A stretch of 64,000 nucleotides of DNA from Prinsepia uniflora (Eukaryota; Streptophyta; Magnoliopsida; Rosales; Rosaceae), in NCBI GenBank assembly GCA_032719365.1, contig CM064875.1:21266566-21330565 (forward strand). Reading direction: 5' to 3'. Numbering within the stretch: position 1 is the first letter of the stretch; each line of letters begins with the position of its first letter. A model generated the notes under the pieces. The model was not told where the DNA came from and searched no databases. It saw only the letters and a list, made by a program, of their open reading frames with translations. Below are positions 34,044 through 46,700 of the stretch, one piece after another. Position numbers and translations under genes: made by a program.

Positions 34044-37000
34044 ATCTACCCTCGTCGGGAAATTTCATCCCCAAAATTTGGCCGATGTCAGTCAAAGGTA
34101 CAACTCCGAATGATTATCCAAAAATTGTTTGATACCTCCTCAACTAAGGTTCCACTTCCTCGTGGGGCCCAAAGGAGAAGTACTTCATCAAGGGATTTGT
34201 TACCTCATAATCATCAAACTATCCACAAACATTTCTCTCAAATGATACAACAAATCAGATGCTTCCTAAATAGAGTTTTGATTGTCCAATACCAATTTCT
34301 TTTCCCACAATTAGTCACTTTATTGGATTGTAGCAAACACTCACACGTAGGATGATTTTGCCAACGATTCCATTTGGTCAAGTACGAGGGAGACCTTGAG
34401 GTTCCAATTGTCCCGTAAGGTAACTTGTTTTGAATTAATCAGGTCAATGACCTCGACAATCCATCTGACAAGAGGTCAGCAATTCCTCCCAAACTTCTTG
34501 ATAGCAGTGTTGAATCTCAACATTAAGGGTCCGATAGGGTCCAACCAACCCACCAACTAACATGATCTTCGTAACAGTTCTCCCAGACTATGGGTTATGA
34601 AGTCCACCTGCTATTAGGATAGCTTATCTCGAATGGCATCAAGGTACAAAATAACTAAGTACAATTCTTCGTCAAAACAGTGATCTAAATTGGGGGTAGG
34701 AATAAGTAAATTTAATCGAAGGGTAATGGACACACAACCCGCACATGACCCGGGGTACCTCGAATAGCCAAGATAGCTAGATGATCCTTCTAATCCAAGA
34801 GTCCAGCACCAGGGCATGGAAGATGCCAAGTACACATCTGACTCGAATTAATCTTCAGGGGGAGAAAAAGTAACGCAACACACCTAGGATAAAAAATCTT
34901 GAAACTAACAATCCCTCTGATTTTTTTTCCTCAATAGTCGACAAGTTTAAGTTGTCACCTTAACAAGGGGGTATCGATTATTAAGAATATCCCTTATAAC
35001 TCAAGAGTTTAAGTTGGTGTAAAGCTCCTAATCAACCACCACTCGTAACGTGGTAAACTCTCAAAAAGGGTTGAGTGGAGCGATGACGCTCAAGGAAGCC
35101 CTTTCCTTACCTTGTAATGCATGATGCCTTTCGTCGTGGAAGTGCCTAATTCTTCGTTCAGTGCTTGTAAAAATGTCCAAAATTTGATTTCCAACAAGTC
35201 TGAACAAAAAAGTGGAAAAAAACAGTCCATGGGACATATATGTCACTCCACAACTCGAGTGGTGTCCAAAAATAGAGTAAAAGGATGAGGTAGTCTAAGA
35301 GAGAGAGCTTATACAATTACTGAAAAAGGAATAGAGTGATGAAACGATGTCTTTGACTCAAGGTCAAAGTGCAGCTTTGACTCAAGGTCAAAGTGCAGTT
35401 AAACGTTCCCGAGTAAAGGTTAGTAGCTCAAACAAGGAACAAAATTCTCCTTTAACTAACCATTAACGATGCACCTGTGATAGGTTCAAGCAACAAGCAC
35501 GAGCATTGACTAAGATTCTCCATGCTGGAGTTCACCTCCGCTAGGGTATAAGTTCCGGCCAGTTAGTTCAACTTCCAGACAAAGTTTCAATACCACAACC
35601 ATGACTTAGATTGAAGTTTAGTTGTAAGTCTACAGCCAAGTCCGCTCTGATCCATGATGCAAGCTCACCATTGTAGTATAACCATCAAGTCTGCTCGTTT
35701 TTTCACTAACCTCAAAAAAGTTTCTGAAGCGTGGTCAAAGAAAATTCTTATATCCAAGACTAGTTTGATCATTCCCAAAGTAAACTTCAGCGACACCAAT
35801 GCTAGTCAAAAGTAATCTCCAACGAAGGGGGTACGAGTCAAGACAGGTGCCAAGGAGTGTACAGCAGTGGATAGAATTTGGTTCCAACCAATTTAGTCAA
35901 AAGTGCTCAAGAGGATCCTCAACAAACTACCCATTTCAGGGTACCAGTTCTTGACAAGCTAGAGCATCGAATTCGAAGGCAAGGTTGGAGGAGAAAATTC
36001 CCATTGTACATACACCCCAAATTCTCAGTGAAATCCCGTTCTTACCATCAAATGTTCAAAGGTGTCGCAAGTGTATGGCCCAAACATTAGCATAACGAAC
36101 ACGTAAATAGGGTAAAAGGTATACTACTTGGAAGTGACCTAAGGTCTGAGGACAAAAACAAAACGAGGTAGGATGAAATGTGGTGACCCAATCTATTTAG
36201 AGCTTGCCTCAAAATCCGAGCTTGGGGTCCACAATTAAAACAACAAAACGATAAGGTCTTCAGATGGATACAAAGAGAAAAGGCTAGTGACTAAGAAGAG
36301 AAGAATTTGCCACATTCTCGGTAGTCATCGTTAATCACGAGTAACTAACCCCACGACTTCCCGTTACATGGACGGAAGTAGAGAGGGTGTAACGTGGAAT
36401 GAATGTTTTTTTTTATCATGACCGAAGAGTCCAATGCCTACAAATGCAGCAAACATATCCAAGATCATACTTGTTAGATTCTATTGGTATTGACATTCAA
36501 TGATCATGACAGGCAGCAAAGCTACTGGAGTACTTCTTTCCCCATACTCGCCCTTCAAATCAATGACGTTATTTTGGACCAATAGACGAGCTTAAGGATA
36601 TATATTTGGTAGTTTAACACCCAAATAAAATGAGAGGTGAATTTTATAACAACAAGACATCCAAAATCGGAAATAAACAATTCTCAACCGTAACGTCCAA
36701 AGTACAAAAACTTTCTAGAAGTCAAGTTGCCCCAGATGTGAGGGATTGCTACTTAAAGCAGTGGTTAAAACTCAAGGATTTCAAAATTCTTGTCCAAAAA
36801 CTTTCAACTAAAAAGGCAGTTGATGAAACTCAAATTTGTGTAAATTACAAGATCACGTGAATTTTAGAAAATGATGGAGAAGAGCTGCAAGTAAAAATCG
36901 AGTATGTGAGACGTGGCACAAACGCCAAGACATGAATGTAAGTTATGTAACTTAAAAGAATTTGCAACGTTTGCCGGGAGATGAAATTCATCAAAACTAA

Positions 37001-37629
37001 ACCATCATCAAAAGTTAAAAGCAGTTGCTGGAAGCGACTTCAACATTGTAGTTTAAAATAAACTTATGTAAAAGCAATGAATAGGGGGACGTGATCCCCG
37101 GTTGTAAATATACGTGATTTAGTAAGATAGAAATTCAAGTCGTAAAAGAAACATAGAAACAGGTTAGGTAAAAAACAAATGGCTTCAAGATGTATCACAC
37201 CACAAAATTTGATGGAATACTATCTTACTAGCCTCGTAATTATGTGCGACAAAAGTTAAGTCAAACCCCTATCTAATTCATGGGAACATGTCATTAAACC
37301 GTTAACAAATTACCACTAATGTCAAAAGGCGTAACTTTTGTCGCACATAATTTGATACCTGAAATCGGGTTGTATGATCATCAAGCGTGACGCAAATGGT
37401 TAACCTGAAATCGGGCTGTATGATCATCAAGCGTCTGAAAACTAATGACGTGTCCTAGAACCATGATTTGATACCAAATTCACACACATCGACCCAAAAA
37501 AGTCCATTTATGTTTGAGAGTTTAATGTCTGATGGGAGATTCTTGATAAGATGTGGTTCACCCAACGATGTTTGCTAGGTGACCAGGCATGCCGATGGTG
37601 CCATGGAAGGTAGATGTTGGATTTGGACT
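34044..37629. other. Decayed, unassigned sequence, probably old retroelement interior
   Basis: It lies behind the minus-strand PPT-like text, so it is where the pol region of the old element would be. No RT, integrase or chromodomain motif could be read on either strand; frames are short and without domains. A direct duplication of CCTGAAATCGGG[T/C]TGTATG and ATCATCAAGCGT occurs near 37360 and 37404. Confidence 0.35.
35351..35398. repeat. 24-bp tandem duplication containing a perfect hairpin
   Basis: CTTTGAC and GTCAAAG pair round TCAAG. The unit (hairpin plus TGCAG) occurs twice head to tail. Each arm holds a W-box-like TTGAC. Confidence 0.75.
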
Positions 37630-37634
37630 CGAGA
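37630..37634. repeat. Target-site duplication CGAGA (left)
   Basis: It is identical to 42853-42857. Confidence 0.75.
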
Positions 37635-39425
37635 TGTAATGATCCATCCTAAATTTCAGGATTAGTTTAGTAATTATTTGAGGATTAGCGTGACTAACCT
37701 AGGATTAGTCAAGAGATTTCAGACGGACGGCGTAAACTGACCATTTTGCCCTTGGAAATGAGCAAAAAGTTGACTTTTAAACTGGGCTATAAAATGGACT
37801 TTGACCGATGACCGTGACGTAGATCGGGATGTTACGAGTCCGTAGACAGGCGGCACGTCGAAATTGGACGTTCAACGGGAAAGTTACGGGTCTAGGAAGG
37901 TTTACGACACTATTCATGCAAATCGAGAAAGGACGACTCGTGGCAGGATTTTATTAGGAAAAATCTGGGGAAGACCCACCAGATGAGTGACAAGTGTCAT
38001 CCATCTGATAGGCCCAAAACCCAATATTTTGGGTCCTTATCATTAGTCATCCTCATCCTCATTTTCTCTCTTTTTCTTCCAAACCCCGTGAAACCCAAAC
38101 CCCTACGCCCAATACCATACAAACAACCCCCCCCCCCCCCCCAATCATCCTCTTTTGCTTGTGGGCCGTGAATGAATTGGAAGGGGACGTCGAGATGATC
38201 GTCGTGGTAGCCATGACGGACCAATGACGGCGAGGTAAGGGAAAAAACCCGAGAGCACAGTTTTTAGTTCAAAATTGGTAGGTTTTGATTTGATGAATTC
38301 TAATCGATTTGGCTAGTTGGATGAGGTTCTAGAGTTGAGGAGAGCTTAGAGGGATTTGAATCGAGGGCAGAGGTGATTTTGGGCTTGATGCCCAGTTCAT
38401 AACAGTGGTTTTGATGAACGAGATTTCGGGTTTTGGAAACTTGGAAATGAATTTCCGGATTTGGGTTCGGAATGATATTCTGGATGCTAGCTTACTGAAT
38501 GATGGTTCCGAATTCGGATTTGGAACTGGATGATGGATATGATTTGGGATTTGAATGTGAAATTCGGACGTGAGTTCTAGTTCGATAAAATGTGATATCA
38601 GATTTGGTTTTGGAATTTGGATTACGATGGGTTCTAGATTTGTTATGAATTACACATGGTTTTGGGTTTAAAGACTCAGTACTATTGCTGGATCATGTTT
38701 TGGGTTTAAAGACCCAGTTTGATGGCGGGGGAGGGCCCTTGATTGATATGTTTTGAGTTTAAAGACTAGGTTACTGTGATATCCCCCAAGGCCTATTGAT
38801 TGTGTTTTGAGTTTAAAAACTCGTTGATATCCTAGGAATTCCTGATTATGTGCATGGTTTTGAGTTTAAAGACTCGGGTGCACTTGAGATCCAGCAGATT
38901 GATTGACTTGTGATTTACTGTTGATTTTCGATGTTTTCGGATGTGTTGGGCAATGGCCCGGTTCATATGGCTTGATGGATTTTTGGGTTATGTTCTGTAC
39001 TTGGATTTTGATTCATGATGTTGGGCCGAGGCCCCGTGTTTATGATTTCAGGTTAAGGCCTAAGTTGAGAAAAAGAAATGATTTTGGTTTTCATACACGG
39101 TTTCCTTATATTGGAAATGAAATGGATTATGAAATGATTTTCGAATGCATGCATTGGTTTTATGTGGAGGGTAAAAATGTCTTTCTGTAACATGTTTTAT
39201 AACTAATTTATTTTTGTCCACTCACACCTTTTGTATTTTTATTGACCCTCCAGGTCGTGGCACGATGATCGAGGATATCCTGGAGGTGGAGGCATGAGTG
39301 GGCACATGCGTGGCTATCCCTTGTTTGACAAGTGCTGAGGGTAATTTTGGAAACTTCAGTTAACTCGTCAGACGGGAGTAGGACCGGGCATGGTTATCAA
39401 TGTTCCTCTGGGGACAATCCTGTCA
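37635..39425 (+). repeat. Left LTR, chimeric
   Basis: It starts TGTAATGATCC and ends ACAATCCTGTCA. 37635-38372 matches 40029-40765; 38373-38540 matches 31130-31290 of the solo LTR (GGGCTTGA.GCCCAGTTC, GAGATTTCGGGTTTTGG, GGATGCTAGCTTACTGAATG). Five TTTAAA mini-hairpins (38664-38875) and GTCCACTCACA (39216-39226) follow. The donor-like GTGAGT half is missing because the switch point lies before it. Confidence 0.7.
38127..38142. repeat. C homopolymer, 16 bp
   Basis: It lies in the left LTR. The matching place in the other LTR (about 40525) has only seven C. Confidence 0.9.
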
Positions 39426-40028
39426 TGGATTTAGGCAGTGGCCCACAGGGATTTGGATTTATGGATTTCGGTGTTTTACGGTTTTGGACTGAGTTCCCAC
39501 ACTTGGTTGATTTTGTGGCTTGGGCTAAGGCCCTAATGATTTACATGAAGCAAGACGTGATTGGCCAGTGAAACCCTAGAGAACAGATATGTCATCATTG
39601 CTGGGCAGGTATTCGATGGGGGTCCAGTTACACACAAGTAGAGTGAGACGTGGATGGTGTACCCACAGGTTGAGTGAGTTGGTTGTTAGTGTAACCATAT
39701 GTGGGGCTAGAGATCAGGTTGCTTTGCATAAATCAACTGCTCTGTGACTAGTGGAAATAGCGTGTATCACTGAGGGAGTGGATTGAGGTGAGTACCGAGG
39801 TGGGGCGAGGTTTGTGTTAGTGACTCCCAGAAGGAGCGATTGTTAAGGTGGTATTGTTTAGTGGTTATCTGCGTGACGTTAGGTACCGAAGAGCATTATA
39901 GTTGGTTAGTGGATGTGTACACGTGAGTACGCCAAAGAATTGTGAGGCAGGATTTAGATTTCCTCAAGTTGGATGTGGACTTGGATTAGTTTGAATTTTG
40001 AGGATGAAATTATTTAAAGGGGGAAGCT
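39426..40028 (+). other. Residual interior of the deleted element
   Basis: 39426-39550 is LTR-derived text (like 42347-42450) rather than a PBS. The rest is non-coding and ends in a PPT-like AAAGGGGGAAGCT before TGTAACG at 40029. Confidence 0.55.
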
Positions 40029-41024
40029 TGTAACGACCTATCCCGAATTTCAGAATTAGTTTAGTAATTATTTGAGGACTAGTGTGACTAATTAAGGATT
40101 AATCGAGAGATTCCAGATAGACGGTGTAAAATGACCGTTTTACCTTTTGAATTGGAAAAAAAGTTAACTTTTAAATCGGGTAGTCAAATGGACTTTAACC
40201 GATGATCGTGACGTACATCGGGATGCTACGAGTTCGTAGATAGGCGGCACGTCAAAATCGGACGTTCAACGGGAAAGTTACGGGTCTAGGAAGGTTTACG
40301 ACACTATTCATGCAAATCGAGAAATGACGATACATGGAAGGATTTGATTGGGAAAAATCTGGGGAGGACCCACCAGATGAGTGACAAGTGCCACCCATCT
40401 GATAGGCCCAGAACCTAATATTTTGGGTCCTTATCATTAGTCATCCACATCCTCATCCTCATTTTCTCTATTTTTCTCCCAAACGCCGTGAAACCCAAAC
40501 CCGTACGCCCAATACCATACAAACACCCCCCCAATCATCCTCATTTGCTTGTGGACCGTGAATGAAATTGGAAGGGGACGTCGAGATGAACGTGGTGGTG
40601 GCCCCGACGAAGCAACGATGGCGAGGTAAAGGAAAAAACCCAAGAGCCCAGTTTTTAGTTAAAAAATGGTAGGTTTTGTTTCGATGACTTCTGATCGATT
40701 TGGCTGCTTGGATGAGGTTCTGGAGGTTGAAGCGAGCTCAAAGGGCTTTGATTCGAGGGCAGAGGTGGCCGGAATCGAGAGAACTAAACGGAGGAATTCT
40801 GGGTTACGGTTCCTCGAATCAAAGGAATAATTTTAGCCTATTTTTCATTGTTTGGTGTCCATAGATCAATTAAGGGAGGTTAGACGAAACTATAGGAAGA
40901 AACGAGGATGAAATCGGAGTTGAAATAAAGGTTTTGGAACCGTGTTGGATCGCGGGTCTGTTCGACTCGATTCAGGCAGTCAGGTTGACCCGACTGGTAG
41001 TCAGGGATGATGTGACATCAACAA

Positions 41025-41032
41025 TGACGTCA
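41025..41032. promoter_or_regulatory. TGACGTCA palindrome (bZIP/TGA-type site), first
   Basis: A perfect 8-bp palindrome within a 150-bp stretch crowded with TGAC/GTCA words. A second one lies at 41135-41142. bZIP/TGA factors bind such sites; use here is inferred. Confidence 0.4.
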
Positions 41033-41134
41033 TCAGGGTGACGTCCTCATGTCAGGTCTGATAATGTCAGACTAACATATCAGAGGTGGACCAATGGCAG
41101 GTCGACACGTGGCACTGTCAGAATCTGTCTATGC

Positions 41135-41142
41135 TGACGTCA
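41135..41142. promoter_or_regulatory. TGACGTCA palindrome (bZIP/TGA-type site), second
   Basis: It is identical to 41025-41032, 110 bp apart in the same LTR. Confidence 0.4.
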
Positions 41143-41154
41143 GGAATGACATCA

Positions 41155-41177
41155 GCGTTGACCGTTGACTGTTGACC
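41155..41177 (+). promoter_or_regulatory. W-box cluster TTGACC / TTGACT / TTGACC
   Basis: Three WRKY-type motifs lie in about 20 bp directly after the second TGACGTCA. A similar cluster lies at 32565-32612 in another LTR. Confidence 0.4.
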
Positions 41178-42138
41178 ATGCGTTTAACATGCGCGTGGGG
41201 GCACGTGAGTATGAATTTCGAGGTGGCATCAGTGTCATTCAAAGGGTTTTGACGATCCAGATCCAATGGTGGTGGTTTCGAGTCTATTAGAGATTGTTAG
41301 GCTTGCCAAATCGAGGTTTTTCACTTCGAGAAACGTGTTTGGGACACGTTGATTTTTTTGAGAGTTTTGGTGTTTTATCCTATAGACTTGTATAGATAGT
41401 TAGTGACTTACGGGTATGATTTGGATAGGTTCGAAAGTTCCGAAGATGGTGGATTAGCCTCGGGGAGGCTTATGACACGCGTATTGAGGTGGCGGCTCGT
41501 ACGGTCTTTAAGTGGACATTTGTTTTATAAATATGATGCATGCATACCTAATTTATATGTTTCATATATGTGTTTTCTATGACTATGATTGTGGTATTTA
41601 TGATTTACGTATTTTACACGTATTTTGAGGTTATGGTTTTATACTGTGTTTATATGTGTTGGGATTCAATGATGGTTTTATGAACTAGTTTTGGGTTAGA
41701 AATATGGAATCGGGTATGAGACCCATTTGGTTTATAAACTTTCGGACTCGAAGTCCAGTTGGTTTGAGATATCGGGCTGGAGGCTCATTTGGATTACATG
41801 ATCGGGCTAGAGGCCCAGTTGGTTATGATATCGGGCATGAGTCTCATTTATGGTATATAAAATGTGATTTCGGGTTCGGAGCCCCTAACTGGATTTGGAT
41901 TTGGGAAATTGGATTTATGGACTTATGATGGATTTATGGAAATTTAGGGCATGACCCTTTGAAAGGTTTTAAAATGATTTATAAAATGTTTTCCATATAC
42001 CATCCTTATATGAGATATGTGGATTGTCTCCTCCAACTGTATGGGACACTAGGGAAGTCATGACGCATTACCTGTGAGGGGTGGTTGCACGGTGTGACCA
42101 GACCGTATAGTGACTTAGGAGCAGTATTGCTATGATTA

Positions 42139-42270
42139 GACGTCTGGGACGTCAGACATCTAGGATGTCAGATATTGACTTAGAGAGACCCCAGGCGGCA
42201 CGCGTAGCCTTAGACCGTGATATGACGTTTGGGACTTCAAGCGTTCGGGACGCTAGGCATCTAGGATGCC
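42139..42270 (+). repeat. Array of short stem-loops in the right LTR
   Basis: GACGTC-TGG-GACGTC (42139-42153), GACATC-TAG-GATGTC (42155-42169), GCGTTCGGGACGC (42241-42253) and GGCATC-TAG-GATGCC (42256-42270). The second and fourth differ by an A:T to G:C swap that keeps the pair. Confidence 0.7.
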
Positions 42271-42852
42271 GAGGATGGGTATTTGGTAAACATGATTTAT
42301 TGGATTTATGAAATGTTGTTTATGTATTTGATAAATGGATTTGGGCAATGGCCCACATGGATTTGAATTTACGGGTTTTGGTGTTTTACGGTTTTGGGCA
42401 GAGTTCCCACACTTGGTTGATTTTGTGGCTTTGGACTAAGGCCCTAATGATTTGAAAAAGGAAATGGCTTTGGTTTTACAAAAAGTTTTTACTATATTTG
42501 ATTTAACTGGTTTTCATATGCATGCACAGTTTTAAGTGAAGGGCATCAATGTCTTTTTCTAAAATGTGTTTTATTAAATTATTTATTTCCGTCCACTCAC
42601 AACCTTTATGGTTTTTAATGCCCTCCAGGTTAATCGTGGTACGGGTTGTAGCGATGACCGAGACATCACATTCCGCCACTGATCCAGGCACATTCTGGAA
42701 GCCCGAGTGGGCTATTGGTTCAGGGTATCCCTTGTCTGGCCTTCGTGTTACACGTAGGTTGGACGGATGTTCGACTTTCATGTCACACGTGGACTAGATG
42801 GGAGCATGGCACATCTCACGTAATCGCGGGTGGATTGGGATGGGTCGTGTCA

Positions 42853-42857
42853 CGAGA
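42853..42857. repeat. Target-site duplication CGAGA (right)
   Basis: It matches 37630-37634. Because the flank was later duplicated, CGAGA recurs at about 43496. Confidence 0.75.
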
Positions 42858-43456
42858 GGTGTCAAGATTTTGAAATTGGACTCAGAAGGAGTGAGGATGT
42901 TGGTCTATAATTTGAGATGAACCACCGTAATGTATCAGGATTTGGGAGTAGCCCACATGGATTTGGATTTACGGATTTCGGTGTTTTACTATTTTAGGTT
43001 GAGTTCCCACACTTGGTTGATTTTGTGGCTTTGGGCTAAAGCCCTAATGATTTGGGGAAGGAAATGGCTTTGGTTTTATAAACAGTTTTTACTATGTTTG
43101 AATTAACTGGTTTTCGTATGCATGCACAGTTTTATGTGAAGGGCATCAAGGTCTTTTCTGAAATGTGTTTTATTAAATTATTTATTTTCGTCCACTCACA
43201 GCCTTTATGGTTTTTAATGCCCTTCAGGTTAATCTCAGTACGGGCTGTAGCGATGACCGAGACATCACACTCCGCCACTGATCCAGGCGCACTTCGGAAG
43301 CCCGAGTGGGCTGTTGGTTCAGGGTATCCCTTGTCTGGCCTTCGTGTTACATGGGTTAGACGGGTGTCTGGCCTTCGTGTTACACGGGTTAGACGGGTGT
43401 CTGACCTTCGTGTCACATGTGGACTAGATGGGAGCGTAACACATCCCACGTAATCC

Positions 43457-43476
43457 GGGGGGGGGGGGGGGGGGGG
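43457..43476. repeat. G homopolymer, 20 bp
   Basis: It sits where the LTR-end hairpin loop would be. Unit 1 of the duplication has a short GCGGGTGG here. Confidence 0.9.
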
Positions 43477-43560
43477 ATTGGGATGGGTCGTGTCACGAGA
43501 GGTGTCAAGATATTTAAATTGGACTCAGAAGGAGTTAGGATATTGGTCTATAATTTGAGA

Positions 43561-43740
43561 TGAACCACCGTAATGTATTAGGGATCAGGAAGAGCTGGAA
43601 ATTAGAACAGACGATTTTGGTTTTGCATAGCAAATGAAGGTTTAGGTGGGAACCTAAGATACCGATGTGAACTTAGTCTCCATGGTTTTTGGAGGGATAC
43701 GTTTGAATTTCAGGGACGAAATTCCCTAAGGGGGGTAGAT
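43561..43740 (+). other. 3' interior remnant of another Tekay-like element, with PPT
   Basis: Non-coding text ends GAATTTCAGGGACGAAATTC then CCTAAGGGGGGTAGAT directly before TGTGACG at 43741. The layout equals the pre-PPT/PPT block of the other elements, so the deleted element at 37635 was inserted in the 3' interior of this one. Confidence 0.65.
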
Positions 43741-46700
43741 TGTGACGATTGGGAAATTCAAAGAGGGGAATTTTTGAAACTTTAGAAGGAAAATGACGAT
43801 TTTACCCTTATTTTATGGGGTAAAAGTTGAATTTTTGTTCAAGCTACATTTTTTACTTTCCTTGAAGACCATTGTGTAGGTTTCGGAATTTTGAGTCAGT
43901 AGACACGCGGAGGTCGAAATTGGAGTCCTGATGAAATTGGTATGGGGTTAGGGAGGCCAAGGACATTTTGGTAATTTGTGCCTAGAAGGGTAATTTGGTT
44001 TTTTCACTTTTTTATGACTCACCTCTTTGTTGTGTGACACTTATCACGTTTTGGAGAGGATTAGTGGCAGCTTTGTGTGTTTAAACCTATGAGAGTGTGT
44101 GTGTGTGTGGTTCGAACTATCCAAAATCTAAATTAAGAATCCATTAACATAAGTCCTTACATGAGAATCCAAAGAGAACAGAGGAGGAAATTAATGTGAG
44201 AAAGAAGAGAAAATAGAAGAGTATCAGACCTGGACTTGGGGCCTGAATTAGAACTCGAAACCCACCACGAGGCTTGAAATCAATACTTGATTGTGGACGG
44301 TTAATTAATGGAATTGAGGCCACTGTTGTGATCTTTAGCCTTTGACGAGTGGAAGGGAAGTGTAAAAACATCAAATTGGTCCTAGGAAGCCTGAATTGAA
44401 GGATTGGAAATTTTGGCCAAAAACTAGGAAATTGGGTATTGAATTGAGGTAAGTTTTCTAGAAATTGAGATTATATATCCTTTTCTTGGATTAAGGAGAT
44501 AGATTTACATGAAATAATTTTGGAAATTGGTGGAAAATTGGACGCAATTGAATTGGGTCATGAAAACGGATCGAACAACCCGTTTTATAGAAACGGGCGA
44601 GGGAGACGATCAATAGTGCCAGGCACATGGGCTTCACGCACAGCCACTTACGACAATGTGTGGGGGCATGTGGACACGATTTTTGAGGTATGGTAAACAT
44701 TACTTTGAATGTAATTAATGTAACGAATATTTTGGCGCAGGTTTCGAGTCGATCAGACACCATTTAGTTATAGTTTTATGTGTCCGAAGTGTTGTGTGTA
44801 CATTTTTAATGCGTATATTATCTCTGAAAACTGGGGGATTTTAATGTGAGGTTATTTGGGGTGTTAGTAACCTTTAGTGATGGTTTTTGACAGGATTGGT
44901 AATTCCTAGAGTTACGGAAAAACGCATGGCTTGGAATCGAACTGTGTGGACGGTGTGTGAGTGGATGTTTATTTTATAAACTGTTATGCATGCATAGTAA
45001 ATGTTTTCCATGATTTACTGCATGATTTGAGTTGCAATGATTTAGATGATGATTTGATATGTATCCTTGACAATTTTATGGATTTAAATATCAGTTTTTG
45101 GACGTGATTTTATGGATTTATGTGAAAATAGTATTTTGGGCTTGAGACCCTGTTGGAAATAGTTTTGACTTGGTTAAAGTCAAAGATTGTTTGAAACTAA
45201 TGTTTTGGGCTTAGTCTCGGGTTGATAATGGTATTTGACTTAGAATGTAATTCAAGGATGGTTTTGAAAGGATTAGGTGGCAATATCTGATTGGGCAGAT
45301 ATTTAGGTGGAACCCCTGGATGAGTGACAAGTGTCACTCATCCCATTGGCCCATAACCCTAATTTTTGGATCTACAATTTGATTGGGCCACTTGTATTAA
45401 AATACATATATAACCACCCACTTCTCATCCTAACCATTCATCTCATCAAATCTTTCATCTCTCATCTCTATCGTCCATCTTCTTTCTTTCTCACCTGATC
45501 ACCAGCATCATCTTCTCTGTTCCATTCTAAGACCCAAGCACCCATTCCCCCTTTTCTCTCTAAAACAAACAAACAGCCACATGAAGCACCTCACAACCAT
45601 TTTCACCTATATGAGAGACCGCGAGAGAGGGACCTGAGGGACAAGGTCGACGGGAAGATGACAACGGACCACGACAGAGGAGAACCGAAACCGCGAAGGT
45701 GAGTTTGGTTTGAATTTTTGAACTTGGGTTTTAGGTGTTATTGGTTGATTCTATTGATTGGGTTGGCTTTCTGGTGATCTAAGGGGAAGGTCTGGATTGG
45801 AAATGGAAGCTGGGATGGCCAGAGATGACGGCAGCAGAAGGTTGCAGGTGGCCGGTTCGTCCATGGTTTATCAAGGTACGATTTTGTGTGTTTTCCATGG
45901 ATTTAATCACGAGAATAGATTCCTAAGGTTGTGACTAAGATTTTAGGATTGAAAGGAACACGAATGGACCAAAAATGGGGGGTTGATAACGTTGAACCGT
46001 GACTGGCGATTTTGTTGGACCGAACCGGTCTGAACCCGGTCTATCGCGAGGTTGATGGTGACACTGTAGTAGGCGCGTAGCTTTTACGCGCAGCTCCTTT
46101 GGGCGGCGCGTGAGGGGCGCGTGGAGGATAGTTTGGAGAAGTGTTCAACATGACTTTTAATCTATTCGATGTAACGAACATTTTGGAACTGGTTTTGTGT
46201 CGATCGGACACCGTCTCGATATTGTTTGGGACGTCTTAAGGTTTAGAATCAAAATTAAAAATAGTTAAAAATTCGAAAAAATTACGGGACTTCAATGAGA
46301 TGTTAATAAGGTAGTTAGTAACCCTATAGATTGTTTTGGACAGGTGTGGGAGTCCCGGTGATGACGATTAGCCAGGGGAGGCTTACGACACGCAAATCGA
46401 GGCGGCAACTTAGGACGGTCTGTGAGTGGACCTTTATTTCTAAACTGTGATGTAGCCCTCATCATTTGGCCCAGAAGCCCACGGGCTTATAGGTACCCAA
46501 TAGGCCCGATAACAAAAAGCCCGACCCGGCCCGATATGGGCCGTGGACCGGCCCGACCCGCATGTTGATGGGCTGGACTTGGGCTTAGGGTATTCAAGCC
46601 CTCTAGGCCCAATAGGCCCGAGCCCAATAAAGTCCGGTAAGCCCAGCTCGACCCGCCCAAGTAAACTCGACCCATAAGCCCGAAAATATAAAATAATTTT

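Larger units (their letters stand above)
37635..42852 (+). mobile_element. Internally deleted Tekay-like element with unlike LTRs
   Basis: LTR 37635-39425, a short interior 39426-40028, then LTR 40029-42852, flanked by CGAGA. The interior keeps the pre-PPT end (GAGGATGAAATTATTTAAAG and GGGG) but no PBS, gag or pol. The first 740 bp of the two LTRs are alike (about 93% by eye); beyond about 38372 the left LTR instead resembles the solo LTR at 29169. The element cannot move by itself. Confidence 0.75.
40029..42852 (+). repeat. Right LTR of the deleted element
   Basis: 2,824 bp, TGTAACGACC...GGGTCGTGTCA. The donor-like site has decayed (TTTAAGTGGAC, 41507-41517) while GTCCACTCACA (42591-42601) and CCCTCCAG|GT (AG at 42627-42628) are kept. 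It carries two perfect TGACGTCA sites, a W-box cluster and stem-loop arrays. Confidence 0.75.
42345..43560 (+). repeat. Tandem duplication of about 0.6 kb across the LTR end and flank
   Basis: Unit 1 is about 42345-42940 and unit 2 about 42941-43560. Each runs from GGGCA/GGGAG-TGGCCCACATGG through the LTR end GTGTCA, then CGAGAGGTGTCAAGAT and on to CCACCGTAATGTAT. Unit 2 has extra internal copies of GGCCTTCGTGTTACA then GGGTTAGACGGGTGTCT and a 20-G run. Confidence 0.8.

Noticed and set aside
36630..36860. Plus-strand 76-codon frame
   Set aside because: Lys/Ser-rich, no domain, surrounded by decayed sequence without splice or promoter support.
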